From NCBI RefSeq assembly GCF_015840915.1, contig NZ_CP060398.1:2852001-2916000 (forward strand): a DNA stretch of 64,000 nt, given 5' to 3'. The number at the start of each line of letters is the position of its first letter. Position 1 is the stretch's first letter. A model generated the notes under the pieces. It did no database searches. It saw only the letters and a list, made by a program, of their open reading frames with translations, and had not been told where the DNA came from. This DNA is from Synechococcus sp. CBW1002 (GTDB lineage Bacteria; Cyanobacteriota; Cyanobacteriia; PCC-6307; Cyanobiaceae). This document shows, piece by piece, positions 45,840-54,448 of this stretch. The position numbers and the translations under genes were made by a program.

Positions 45840-47225
45840 ATGACGTTCGCGCCATCCCGTTCCGTTTCTGCCACCAAGCCCTCGGTTTCCACCCCGATCG
45901 CGCTGCTGCTCAAGTACGACAAGCCGGTGCCGCGTTACACCAGCTACCCCACCGCCGCCGCCTTCTCGGAGGCGGTGGGCGCCGCCGATCTGGCGGCCCA
46001 GCTGGCCAGGCCCGCTGCCGAACCCCTGTCGCTGTATGTCCATGTGCCCTTCTGCCGCCATGCCTGCTGGTATTGCGGTTGCAACCGGGTCACCACCCAG
46101 GCCGGCTCCCGGGTGGTGGGCCCCTATCTGCAGGCGCTGGAGCGGGAGCTGCAGCTGATCGGGGCCGCCGCGGGCCAGCGGTGGCGGGTGGGGCAGCTGC
46201 ACTGGGGCGGCGGCACCCCCAACTACCTCACGCCGGCGGAACAGGGGCAGCTGTGGGAGCTGCTGGATCAGCACTTCGATCTCGCCACCGATCTGGAGGC
46301 CTCGATCGAGGTGAATCCCGAGTTCCTCAGCCGTGACGAGCTGCTCGGCCTGCGCCGGCTCGGCTTCAATCGCATCAGCTTCGGCATCCAGGATGCCGAT
46401 CCCGAGGTACAGAAGGCGGTCAATCGGGTGGTGCCCGTCGAGCAGCTCCGTCGGGCGATGGCCTGGATGCGGGAGGCCTCGTTCGAGAGCGTCAACGTGG
46501 ATCTGATCTGCGGCCTGCCGCTGCAGACACCGGAGCGCTTCCGCACCACCCTGGAGCTGGTGCGGGAGCTGCGGCCCGATCGCATCTCCCTGTTCTCCTT
46601 CGCCTATCTGCCGCAGCAACTGCCCCTGCAGCGCAAGATCGCGGCCGAGGATCTGCCCAGCCAGCACCAGCGGCTGGCCATGCTGGAGTCCGCCAGCCAG
46701 CTGCTGGCCGCCGCCGGCTACGACGCCATCGGCATGGATCACTACGCCCTGGCGGGCGACAGCCTGGCGGTCGCGGCCCGCGAGGGCCGGCTGCACCGCA
46801 ACTTCCAGGGCTACACCACCGGTGGTGAGCTCGATCTGCTGGGGGTGGGCCCCACGGCGATCAGCCAGTTCCCCCATCTGTTCAGCCAGAACCTGCGTGA
46901 TCTGCGCGCCTACTACGCCGCGCTCGAGGCCGGTCGCCTGCCGGTGGAACGGGGCCTGGTGGTGCGCGATCCGGCGGTGCTGGAACGGCGCCGGCTGATT
47001 CAGGAGGTGATGTGCCGCTTCCGGGTTGCGCTGCCCCTGGAGGGTTTCGCGCAGGAGTGGCACGACCTTCAGGCCCTGGCCGCGGATGGCCTGGTGCAGC
47101 TGCAGCGCCAGGGCGATCAGGGCCTGGTCGAGGTCACGTCCCAGGGCCGCTGGCTGATCCGCTCGATCGCCGCGGTGTTCGATCCGGAGCAGCGCCGGCG
47201 TGCCAGCGGTTCCCGGCTGGTCTGA
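45840..47225 (+). CDS. hemN: Oxygen-independent coproporphyrinogen III oxidase (radical SAM)
   Basis: A 461-residue HemN. The radical SAM cluster motif CRHACWYCGC is near residue 70, preceded by the HemN-specific N-terminal segment VPRYTSYPTA and followed by GGGTPNYL. The C-terminal HemN domain is complete. It decarboxylates coproporphyrinogen III to protoporphyrinogen IX without O2, in contrast with the aerobic HemF. Confidence 0.94.
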   Translation: MTFAPSRSVSATKPSVSTPIALLLKYDKPVPRYTSYPTAAAFSEAVGAADLAAQLARPAAEPLSLYVHVPFCRHACWYCGCNRVTTQAGSRVVGPYLQALERELQLIGAAAGQRWRVGQLHWGGGTPNYLTPAEQGQLWELLDQHFDLATDLEASIEVNPEFLSRDELLGLRRLGFNRISFGIQDADPEVQKAVNRVVPVEQLRRAMAWMREASFESVNVDLICGLPLQTPERFRTTLELVRELRPDRISLFSFAYLPQQLPLQRKIAAEDLPSQHQRLAMLESASQLLAAAGYDAIGMDHYALAGDSLAVAAREGRLHRNFQGYTTGGELDLLGVGPTAISQFPHLFSQNLRDLRAYYAALEAGRLPVERGLVVRDPAVLERRRLIQEVMCRFRVALPLEGFAQEWHDLQALAADGLVQLQRQGDQGLVEVTSQGRWLIRSIAAVFDPEQRRRASGSRLV

Positions 47226-47276
47226 CACCTGCGCGGCGGCCCGCCGTCAGGATGGCCTGGTCTGGCTGCCGGTGCG

Positions 47277-47828
47277 ATGGCCCCTGCCTCCCCGTCAGCG
47301 CTGCCGGCCCCGGCAGCGCTGCCCTCCCTGGCGGATCTGGAACGCCGTGCCGCAGGCGGCGGCCTGCTTCTGCGCCTGCAGGTGTCCGACCGTCTGGGGA
47401 TCCGGGGCCTGCGGGTGGTGGTGGCCCGGCCCCGGCCGCAGCAGCCTCCCCTGCTGCTGGGGGAGCTCAAGGGCTGGGCGCTCCCCACGGCCGCGGGCCT
47501 GCAGCTCGACACCATGCGGGTGCAGGGACAGGACACCGCCGCGGTGGGCCCCTTGATCTGGGCCGCCACCGGCGCCTGGGCCCTGGAGTGCACGCCCTGC
47601 CGCCAGGCGCGCCTGCTCGCCATCCGCGACGATCCGCGTCAGCACCGCCGCTTGGTGCGCTATTTCGAGCGACTTGGCTTCATGCCGCTGCGCGACCTCG
47701 GCGCCGGTCCGCTCGATCTTGCCCTGCGCCTGGTGTGGGGCGGGACGGGGTTGCTGATGCGCGGCGAGCTGGTGGAGGTGCTGCGGCGCAGCGTGCGGCG
47801 GCTGGAATGGATTGCCCCAGGGCCTTGA
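47277..47828 (+). CDS. Conserved cyanobacterial protein, possibly GNAT-like
   Basis: A 183-residue protein. The C-terminal part (ARLLAIRDDPRQHRRLVRYF, then ERLGFMPLRDLGAG) resembles the acetyl-CoA-binding and following helix of GNAT acetyltransferases, but the motif is loose. A Cys pair (LECTPCRQ) lies just before it. Substrate and function are unknown. It follows hemN by 51 bases and precedes the DUF429 gene by 56 bases. Confidence 0.65.
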   Translation: MAPASPSALPAPAALPSLADLERRAAGGGLLLRLQVSDRLGIRGLRVVVARPRPQQPPLLLGELKGWALPTAAGLQLDTMRVQGQDTAAVGPLIWAATGAWALECTPCRQARLLAIRDDPRQHRRLVRYFERLGFMPLRDLGAGPLDLALRLVWGGTGLLMRGELVEVLRRSVRRLEWIAPGP

Positions 47829-47884
47829 GGGCCGCGGCCAACAGCCGCGCGCCAGGATCGCCTCCCCAGCACGGACGGAACGGC

Positions 47885-48577
47885 ATGCAGGGCTTGCGCG
47901 GGGTGGATGGCTGCCGGGCCGGCTGGCTGGCGGTGTCCTGCGAGGGACCGGGGGAGCCCGTCACCGCCCGGCTGTTCCCCTCCGCCCTTGAGCTGCTGGA
48001 GGGGCCGGGCTGGCAGCTCACCGCCATCGACATCCCCATCGGTCTGCCCGAAGCCGGGCCCCGCCGCTGCGATCGCGAAGCCCGCCGCCTGCTGGGCCCC
48101 CGCCGCAGCAGTGTCTTTTCAGCGCCCCTGCGCGGCGTGCTGGCCGCCACCAGCTACCCGGAGGCCTGTGCCTTGTCCCAGGCGGCCCAGGGTTGCAAAC
48201 TCAGCAAGCAGGCGTTCCACATCCTCGCCAAGGTGCGCCAGGTGGACGCCTGGTTGCAGCGCGATCCAGGGCAGGCCCGCTGCCTGGTGGAGGTGCACCC
48301 GGAGCTGTGTTTCCGCGAGTGGAACGGTGGTGTGCCGATGCCGCACCCCAAGAAGAGCGCCGCCGGCGCCGCCGATCGCCTGGCCTTGGTGGAGCGGACC
48401 TTCCCGGGGGCGGCGGCCGCGATCCGCGCCCGTTTCCTGCGCCGCCAGGTGGCCGATGACGACATCCTCGATGCCCTGGCGGCCCTGTGGAGCGCCGCGC
48501 GCATCGAGGCCGGCACGGCCCTGCGCCTCGGCGGCGACCTCGACGGCACGGGCCTGCCGATGCAGATTCTGGTCTGA
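47885..48577 (+). CDS. DUF429 family protein
   Basis: A 230-residue protein with the family opening GVDGCRAGWLAV and conserved IDIPIGLPE, CDREARRLLGPRRSSVF and VEVHPELCFREW. DUF429 proteins have an RNase H-like fold and are often predicted nucleases, with no confirmed role. It directly precedes umuD (11 bases), but the LexA-like box between them suggests umuD has its own promoter. Confidence 0.88.
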   Translation: MQGLRGVDGCRAGWLAVSCEGPGEPVTARLFPSALELLEGPGWQLTAIDIPIGLPEAGPRRCDREARRLLGPRRSSVFSAPLRGVLAATSYPEACALSQAAQGCKLSKQAFHILAKVRQVDAWLQRDPGQARCLVEVHPELCFREWNGGVPMPHPKKSAAGAADRLALVERTFPGAAAAIRARFLRRQVADDDILDALAALWSAARIEAGTALRLGGDLDGTGLPMQILV

Positions 48578-48581
48578 ATCT

Positions 48582-48594
48582 GGTACAGATGAAC
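48582..48594 (+). promoter_or_regulatory. LexA-like box overlapping the umuD start
   Basis: GGTAC-AGA-TGAAC has the half-site layout of the cyanobacterial LexA box (roughly RGTACNNNDGTWC) with one mismatch in the right half. It overlaps the ATG at 48589-48591. Repressor bound here would cover the start of umuD, or transcription could start downstream with GTG 48622 used instead. Confidence 0.45.
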
Positions 48595-49122
48595 TACTGT
48601 GAGCTGGTTCGGCTGGTTGCCGTGTCCGGATCCCGTCCCCGTTCCTGCTTGCCCGCTCCGCCACCCGCATCGCCACCCGCGCCGCCGCCGGAGCCGGCCG
48701 TTGCCGGGCCCTGGCGCCTGGAGCCGCAGCGCCCGCCGCTGGCCCTGCCCCTCGCCGCCGAGGCGGTGGCGGCCGGCTTCCCCAGCCCCGCGGACGATTA
48801 CATGGAGGCGGCCATCGATCTCAACGAGGTGCTGATCCGCCATCCCAGCAGCACCTTTTTCCTGCGGGTCAGCGGTGATTCGATGATCGGGGCCGGCATT
48901 CACCACGGCGATCTGCTGATCGTGGATCGCAGCCTGGAACCGCGCCCCGGGCGGATTGTGGTGGCGGTGCTGGAGGGGGCCTTCACGCTCAAGCGCCTGG
49001 TGCGGCAGCAGGGGCGCTGGCTGCTGGAGGCGGCCCATCCGGCCTATCCGTTGCTGGAGCTGGGGGCGGCGGACGATGACCGGCTCTGGGGCGTGGCCAT
49101 TCACGTGATCCACCCGCTCTGA
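48589..49122 (+). CDS. umuD: UmuD-type S24 self-cleaving peptidase
   Basis: A 177-residue LexA/UmuD-family protein. A Pro-rich N-terminus is followed by the cleavage region AAGFPSPADDY (about 63), the nucleophile Ser in SGDSMIGAGI and the general base Lys in FTLKRL. RecA-stimulated self-cleavage would yield UmuD', the partner of UmuC in polymerase V. It ends 10 bases before umuC. Confidence 0.92.
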   Translation: MNYCELVRLVAVSGSRPRSCLPAPPPASPPAPPPEPAVAGPWRLEPQRPPLALPLAAEAVAAGFPSPADDYMEAAIDLNEVLIRHPSSTFFLRVSGDSMIGAGIHHGDLLIVDRSLEPRPGRIVVAVLEGAFTLKRLVRQQGRWLLEAAHPAYPLLELGAADDDRLWGVAIHVIHPL

Positions 49123-49132
49123 GCGCTCTCCC

Positions 49133-50446
49133 ATGGCCCTGGCCACGGTGCTGATCGACGCCAACAATTTCTACGCCTCCTGCGAGGCGGCCCTCGATCC
49201 CGCCGTGGCCGGCCGGCCGCTGGTGGTGCTCTCCAACAACGACGGCTGCATCGTGGCCCGCAGCGCCGCAGCGCGCAGCCTGGGCATTCCCATGGGCCAG
49301 CCCTATTTCCAGGTGCGTCGCGAGCTGGAGCGGCTGGGGGTGATCGTGCGCAGCTCCAATTACGCCCTCTATGCCGACATGAGCCAGCGGCTGATGGCCA
49401 CGATCGAGCCCTGGGTGGAGGAGCTGGAGGTCTATTCGATCGACGAGGCCTTTGGTCGCCTGCATCGGCCTGCAGCCGGCGATCCCAGCGGCGCGGATCT
49501 CAGGCCTGGCGGTGATCTCACGAGTTGGGGGCGGCGGCTGCGGGCTCAGGTGCAGCGCCATCTCGGTCTGCCGGTGGCGGTGGGCATCGCGCCCACCAAG
49601 GTGCTGGCCAAGATCGCCAACCGTCTGGCCAAGGGCGATCCCCGCCACGGTGGGGTGTTCGATCTGGGGGCGGTGGCGGATCCTGACCCCTGGCTGGAAT
49701 CCGTCGCCATCGAGGACGTCTGGGGCATCGGCCGCCAGCTGGCGCGTTGGTGCCGCCTGCGCGGCGTCGCCGATGCCCGCCAGCTGCGCGATCTGGCCAG
49801 CGGCGAGCTGCGCCGCCGGTGTGGCGTGGTGGGTCTGCGGCTGCAGGAGGAACTGCGCGGCCGGAGCTGTCTGCCCCTGGTGAGCCTGCCGCCGGCCAAG
49901 CAGGAAACCTGCGTCAGCCGCAGCTTCAGCCAGCCCGTCACCACGCTGACGGATCTGCGCGAGGCGATCGCCACCTATCTCAGCCGCGCCGCCGAGAAGC
50001 TGCGGCGTCAGCGGCAGCGGGCCGGGGCGATCACCGTGTTCGTGCGCAGCAGCCCCTTCGATGGCAGCCGCTTCTACAGCAATGCCGCCACGGTGCAGCT
50101 GCCCCTGGCCAGCAACGACACCGCCGTGCTGCTGGCCGCCGCCCTTCCCCTGGCCGAGCGTCTGTTCCGGCCCCACAAGCCGTTGCAGAAGGCCGGTGTG
50201 CTGCTGCAGCAGCTCCAGCCCCTCGAGCAGCTGCAGCACCATCTGCTGGCACCGATGCCGCTGGAGCAGCAGCAGCGCCGTGAGGCCCTTCTGGCCACGA
50301 TCGATGCCCTGAACCGCCGCTACGGTCGAGGCACGGTGCAGTGGGCGGCCTGTGGCTTGCGGCCCGCCTGGATGATGCGCCGTTCCCGGCTCTCCCGTGC
50401 CGCCACCACGCGTCTGAGCGATCTGCCCTGGGTGCAGGCCGGCTGA
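49133..50446 (+). CDS. umuC: DNA polymerase V catalytic subunit
   Basis: A 437-residue Y-family polymerase. Catalytic carboxylates are in VLIDANNFYASCE (residue 8) and YSIDEAFG (about 102), with helix-hairpin-helix and little-finger domains after residue 180. With UmuD' it copies past DNA lesions at the cost of mutation. The gene is complete, with no frameshift. Confidence 0.95.
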   Translation: MALATVLIDANNFYASCEAALDPAVAGRPLVVLSNNDGCIVARSAAARSLGIPMGQPYFQVRRELERLGVIVRSSNYALYADMSQRLMATIEPWVEELEVYSIDEAFGRLHRPAAGDPSGADLRPGGDLTSWGRRLRAQVQRHLGLPVAVGIAPTKVLAKIANRLAKGDPRHGGVFDLGAVADPDPWLESVAIEDVWGIGRQLARWCRLRGVADARQLRDLASGELRRRCGVVGLRLQEELRGRSCLPLVSLPPAKQETCVSRSFSQPVTTLTDLREAIATYLSRAAEKLRRQRQRAGAITVFVRSSPFDGSRFYSNAATVQLPLASNDTAVLLAAALPLAERLFRPHKPLQKAGVLLQQLQPLEQLQHHLLAPMPLEQQQRREALLATIDALNRRYGRGTVQWAACGLRPAWMMRRSRLSRAATTRLSDLPWVQAG

Positions 50447-50593
50447 ACATCCAACCGAATCGTGACTGGCGGCCGCTGAGATCCGACCGGATGCGACTGG
50501 CGCTGGACTGGCGTGATGACACCGATAAGGTCGATGCATTCCGGAGCCCCTGAGTGACATCCGCTCCGGCCGAAATCCTTCTGGGAGGTTGTC

Positions 50594-50824
50594 ATGAGCA
50601 TGCAGAATCTTCACCGCCTGGTGGTGGATGCCGAGAGGGACGAGCGGATGCGTGCCCGTCTGCGCCGCTGCCGCAACACCGCCGATCTGATTCGCACGGC
50701 ACGGCGTCTCGGCTATGGGATCAGCGCCGTCGATCTGAAACGTGCCCGCCAGGACGATCAGCGCAGTCGCGAGGTTGTAGCGCGGCAGGCGGTGGCTGGC
50801 TCAGTCAGCTCCCATCAGGCGTGA
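50594..50824 (+). CDS. Nif11-like small protein
   Basis: A 76-residue protein with the Nif11 pattern: a helix with LVVDAERDERMRARL, then TADLIRTARRLGYGISAVDL. Start ATG 50594 has GGGAGG 7-12 bases upstream. Nif11 domains occur as leaders of nitrile-hydratase-type and proteusin peptides and as stand-alone proteins. No Gly-Gly cleavage site, Cys-rich core or modifying enzyme is seen here, so it is a stand-alone member. Its last 24 bases overlap the convergent GGDEF gene. Confidence 0.75.
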   Translation: MSMQNLHRLVVDAERDERMRARLRRCRNTADLIRTARRLGYGISAVDLKRARQDDQRSREVVARQAVAGSVSSHQA

Positions 50825-51790
50825 GATCTGGTCGCGGCCGTTGGTCTTGGCCAGATCCAGGGCATGTTCGGCGCGGTGCAGCAGATCGTTGAAGCTGGTG
50901 TCGCCGGCGGTGCGGCTGGTGAGTCCACCGCTGATCTGGAGCTGGTAGCCGGAATGGGAGAACACGCCAGGGAGGTGGTGAACGCTCTCGCGCAGTTGTT
51001 CGGCGATCTGCAGGGCGGAGTCACTGTCGCGCTCCAGCATCAGCAGTGCGAATTCGCTGTTCCCCATGCGCACCACCAGATCATGCTCCGGCAGCAGGCT
51101 GCGGCAGAGCTGGCTCACGTCGCGGAGCACCTGATCACCGGCGGGGTGGCCCCAGCGGTTGTTGATCAGGCGGAAATTGTCGAGGTCGATGCACAGAAGT
51201 GACAGGGGCAGGTCGTGCTGCAGCGCTCTCTCGAACTCCTTGGTGCCGAGTTTGTGCAGCAGGGTGCGCTGCGGCAGTCCGGTCACCGGACAGTGGTGAC
51301 TCATCCGCCGGAGTTCGATCTCGCGCATCACCAGGTCGGCCAGCAGCTTCAGCTGATCGATCTGCTCAGGGCTGGGCTGGCGCGGTTCCCGGTCTATCAC
51401 GCAGAGAGAGCCGAGCTTGTGCCCATCGGGCGTGCGTAGCGGCGCTCCGGCGTAGAAGCGGATGTGGGGATCGCCCGTGACCAGGGGATTGGTGGAGAAG
51501 CGCTCGTCGGCCAGGGCATCGGGCACCACCAGCACCTCGTCTCCGAGAATGGTGTGGCCGCAGAAGGCCTGCTCCCGCGGTGTTTCCCGCACCGTCAGGC
51601 CCTGACGGGAGAGAAACCACTGCCGATCGGCTTCCACCAGGGAGATCACGGCGATCGGAGTCTGGTAGAGGCTCCGGGCCAGGGTCAGAATCCGATCGAA
51701 GTGGGGATCATCGGCATGGCCCTTGAGATCGTGCCGCTCCAGATCACGCAGGCGCTCCTGTTCATCGGCAGGAATCGGAAAGCTGGCCAT
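50801..51790 (-). CDS. GAF-GGDEF protein with degenerate active-site motif
   Basis: A 329-residue protein. A GAF domain (about 25-160; CGHTILGDEVLVVPDALAD) is followed by a GGDEF domain (about 175-325). The signature, expected as GGDEF, reads GNSEF, so cyclic-di-GMP synthesis is unlikely. The protein may be a c-di-GMP or GTP-binding effector. No EAL domain is present. ATG 51790 gives MASFPIPADEQERL, the usual start of this GAF type. Confidence 0.85.
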   Translation of the reverse strand: MASFPIPADEQERLRDLERHDLKGHADDPHFDRILTLARSLYQTPIAVISLVEADRQWFLSRQGLTVRETPREQAFCGHTILGDEVLVVPDALADERFSTNPLVTGDPHIRFYAGAPLRTPDGHKLGSLCVIDREPRQPSPEQIDQLKLLADLVMREIELRRMSHHCPVTGLPQRTLLHKLGTKEFERALQHDLPLSLLCIDLDNFRLINNRWGHPAGDQVLRDVSQLCRSLLPEHDLVVRMGNSEFALLMLERDSDSALQIAEQLRESVHHLPGVFSHSGYQLQISGGLTSRTAGDTSFNDLLHRAEHALDLAKTNGRDQISRLMGAD

Positions 51791-51839
51791 GGCGGTGCGG
51801 AGACAAACAGGGAGTGCCGGTGAGGCCGGAGGACGGCGA

Positions 51840-52109
51840 TCAGAGCAGGTGGCCGTCCGGCGGCGTATCGCCAAGGGCCTCTCTGATCATGGCGGCGGTC
51901 ACCGGCAGCGTCTCAAGTTCATCGGCGTTGTCGAGAAAGGCATCGAAGGAGGCGTAGCGGCGCACCATCGGTTCGGCGCCCGGCGCGGCGCAGGCCTGCT
52001 CCCAATCCTGATCATCCGGGCGAACGGCGGCAAAGCATTCCAGGGCCTCGGCCAGGTCGGCGCCGTCGCCGATCTGCTCGCCATGCCAGAGAACCTCGTA
52101 GAAGCCCAT
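51840..52109 (-). CDS. Small acidic protein of unknown function
   Basis: An 89-residue acidic soluble protein (MGFYEVLWHGEQIGDGADLA). A Met five codons upstream (52124) is also possible. There is no recognised domain. It sits between dnaG and the GGDEF gene on the same strand, with a 49-base gap to the latter. Confidence 0.55.
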   Translation of the reverse strand: MGFYEVLWHGEQIGDGADLAEALECFAAVRPDDQDWEQACAAPGAEPMVRRYASFDAFLDNADELETLPVTAAMIREALGDTPPDGHLL

Positions 52110-52152
52110 GGCGACACCATGCACGCTGTCTTCATTGTGAAGGCAGACAGCC

Positions 52153-54306
52153 TCAGGCCGGGCCCGAGGTCAGCTCCGATCTGGCTTCCCGGACCAGCTC
52201 CTCATAGCCGGCGCGGCGGCGGGCATCGAGCTGCTCGAGATAGCGACGCTCGTTGTAATAGAGGTCCTGGAAGCGCAGGGCGTCGCTGTTGAGCTCCGCG
52301 AACATGGCCTCGATGCGGCTCTCCATGTCCAGGGCGGCTTCCGCCGGAGCCGTGGCTCGTGCCGGATCCGTGGTTGCTGCTGTGCTGGCCTCTGCCGCTC
52401 CCGGCGGATTGGTGGCGGTGGGGGCATCGATGGGGTTCAGCAGGCGGGCGAGACAGCGTTCCAGAGTTTCCAGGTTCTGGGACCTCCAGGCATCGAGCAG
52501 GTGTCGGCAGCGCTTCAGGGCCCGCTGCCGCTCGAGCACGGCCGTGGTGCCACGCAGCTGCAGCTCGGGCTGGGCCAGGGCCATGCGATGCAGTTCGCAA
52601 GGTTCCAGCAGCGGCGTCAGACGGCTGAGCAGGGCGCTCTGCTCCACCACCAGCTGATCGCCCAGCAACCGTGGCAGATCCAGATCAGCCAGATCCTCTC
52701 CGCCATCACTGCCGCGGTTGATCGCCTCCAGCCGGCCGGCCCCGAGGTTGTCTTCCTCGAGGGCGCTGATCGCGGCCCAGAGCAGGCGATGGTGCTGCAG
52801 GGCGAAGTCTTCCAGGTCCCGTTGCCGCAGCTCCCGCCGGATCAGGGGACGGTGCAGCGGGCAGTGGAGGTAGAGCCGCAGCACCTCCGCCTCGGCCCGT
52901 TCCCGCAGTCCCGCTTCGCCGGGCTGCTCCCACTTCTGGGAGCGTCCGTGCCAGCGCTGGCCCTTCACCTGCTGGCGCAGGTCTTCCTCCAGCTGCAGGG
53001 CCAGGCGGGCCTGGCCGCCGCTGAGCCGCTCCGCCACCTGCTGCAGGTAGTGGCTGCGCACGGCGCTCTGGGGGAGTTTGCCGAGCAGTTCCACCAGGCC
53101 AGCCACCGCCTGCTGGAACTGGTCGGCCCGGGCGAGATCGCGGTCGGCCAGCACCTGCTCGATCTGCCAGTCGAGCCAGAGGGGCGCGGCTTCCAGCAGG
53201 GCGCGGTACTCGCCGGGGCCGTGCTGCCTGAGGAACTCGTCGGGATCCTTGCCGGCGGGCAGGTGCAGCACGCGCAGCTCCAGCTGCCCCTGCAGGGCCA
53301 GCTGCTCCACTTCGCCGATCGCCCGCTGGGCGGCCCGCACGCCGGCGCCGTCGCTGTCGAAATTGAGGATCAGCCGCTTGCTGTCGCAGCCGCGGCAGAT
53401 CTGGGTGATCTGCTGACTGCTCAACGCTGTCCCCAGGGCCGCCACCGCATTGGTGATGCCGGCCGCATGGAGGGCGATCACATCGAAATAGCCCTCCACC
53501 ACCACCGCCTGGTCGTCCTTGCGGATCGCGGCGGTGGCCCGGTCGAGGCCGAACAGATGCTTGCCCTTCTCGAACACCTCCGTTTCCGGGGAGTTGAGGT
53601 ACTTCGGTTCGCCGCCATCGAGGCTGCGGCCACCGAAGCCGATCACCCGGCCCTGGCGGTCCTTGATCGGCACCATCACGCGATGGCGGAAGCGGTCGTA
53701 GAAGCCCTCACCGCCCTTGCGGGCCACCACCATCCCGGCGGCCTCCAGCAGATCCACCCCAAGGCCCTCCACCTGCTGCAGGTGGGTGAGCAGACCGTCC
53801 CAACGGTCCGGGGCGTAGCCCAGCTCGAAGGTCTCGAGAGTGCCTTCGCTGAGGCCGCGATTGTCCTTGAGGTAGGCGAGGGCCGCGGCGCCCTCGGGAC
53901 TGCGCAGCTGGCTGCGGAACCAGCCCGCCGCCAGGGTGAGCACCCGATGCAGCTGCTCACGGCGGGACAGCTGCTTGCGCAGCCGTTCCTGCTGGGGTCC
54001 GTCGACGGTCTCGATCGGCAGCTGATACTTGCGCGCCAGCTCCAGCACCACATCGCCGAAGCTCTGGCGCTGCAGTTCCATCAGGAACTTGATGGCGTTG
54101 CCGCCGGCACCGCAGGAGAAGCAGTAATAGAACTGCTTGGCCGGCGACACCGTCATCGACGGTGATTTGTCGTCGTGGAAGGGGCAGATCCCCACGAACT
54201 CGCGCCCCTTCTTCTTGAGCACCACGTGCTCGCCGACCACATCGACGATGTCGGCCCGTTCCTTGACGGCCTCGATCGTGCGGGGGTGGAGGCGGGGCAG
54301 GCTCAA
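52153..54306 (-). CDS. dnaG: DNA primase
   Basis: A 717-residue DnaG from TTG 54306 (MSLPRLHPRTIEAVKERADI). A CHC2 zinc finger (CPFH..YYCFSCGAGG, about 40-65), TOPRIM core (VVVEGYFDVIALHAAG, about 265; FDSDGAG, about 310) and C-terminal helicase-binding region are all present. It makes RNA primers at the replication fork. The frame is open upstream to 54699, but that part lacks family similarity and overlaps a divergent gene, so the TTG start is preferred. Confidence 0.92.
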   Translation of the reverse strand: MSLPRLHPRTIEAVKERADIVDVVGEHVVLKKKGREFVGICPFHDDKSPSMTVSPAKQFYYCFSCGAGGNAIKFLMELQRQSFGDVVLELARKYQLPIETVDGPQQERLRKQLSRREQLHRVLTLAAGWFRSQLRSPEGAAALAYLKDNRGLSEGTLETFELGYAPDRWDGLLTHLQQVEGLGVDLLEAAGMVVARKGGEGFYDRFRHRVMVPIKDRQGRVIGFGGRSLDGGEPKYLNSPETEVFEKGKHLFGLDRATAAIRKDDQAVVVEGYFDVIALHAAGITNAVAALGTALSSQQITQICRGCDSKRLILNFDSDGAGVRAAQRAIGEVEQLALQGQLELRVLHLPAGKDPDEFLRQHGPGEYRALLEAAPLWLDWQIEQVLADRDLARADQFQQAVAGLVELLGKLPQSAVRSHYLQQVAERLSGGQARLALQLEEDLRQQVKGQRWHGRSQKWEQPGEAGLRERAEAEVLRLYLHCPLHRPLIRRELRQRDLEDFALQHHRLLWAAISALEEDNLGAGRLEAINRGSDGGEDLADLDLPRLLGDQLVVEQSALLSRLTPLLEPCELHRMALAQPELQLRGTTAVLERQRALKRCRHLLDAWRSQNLETLERCLARLLNPIDAPTATNPPGAAEASTAATTDPARATAPAEAALDMESRIEAMFAELNSDALRFQDLYYNERRYLEQLDARRRAGYEELVREARSELTSGPA

Positions 54307-54448
54307 GGAAAAGGCGGAGGGGGAAAGGAGAGAGGAGGGAGGAGAGAGACTGAGGGCGATTCTGCAGGGATCAGGAGGGAGCCGCTGCCGTTTCGATGGC
54401 ACAGCCTGGCTGCAGAGTGCGATCCTGAGCAGCCCGCCAGGGACACTC

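Noticed and set aside
45825-47228. 467-residue frame antisense to hemN
   Set aside because: Complete overlap with a clear radical SAM gene; no recognisable protein features.
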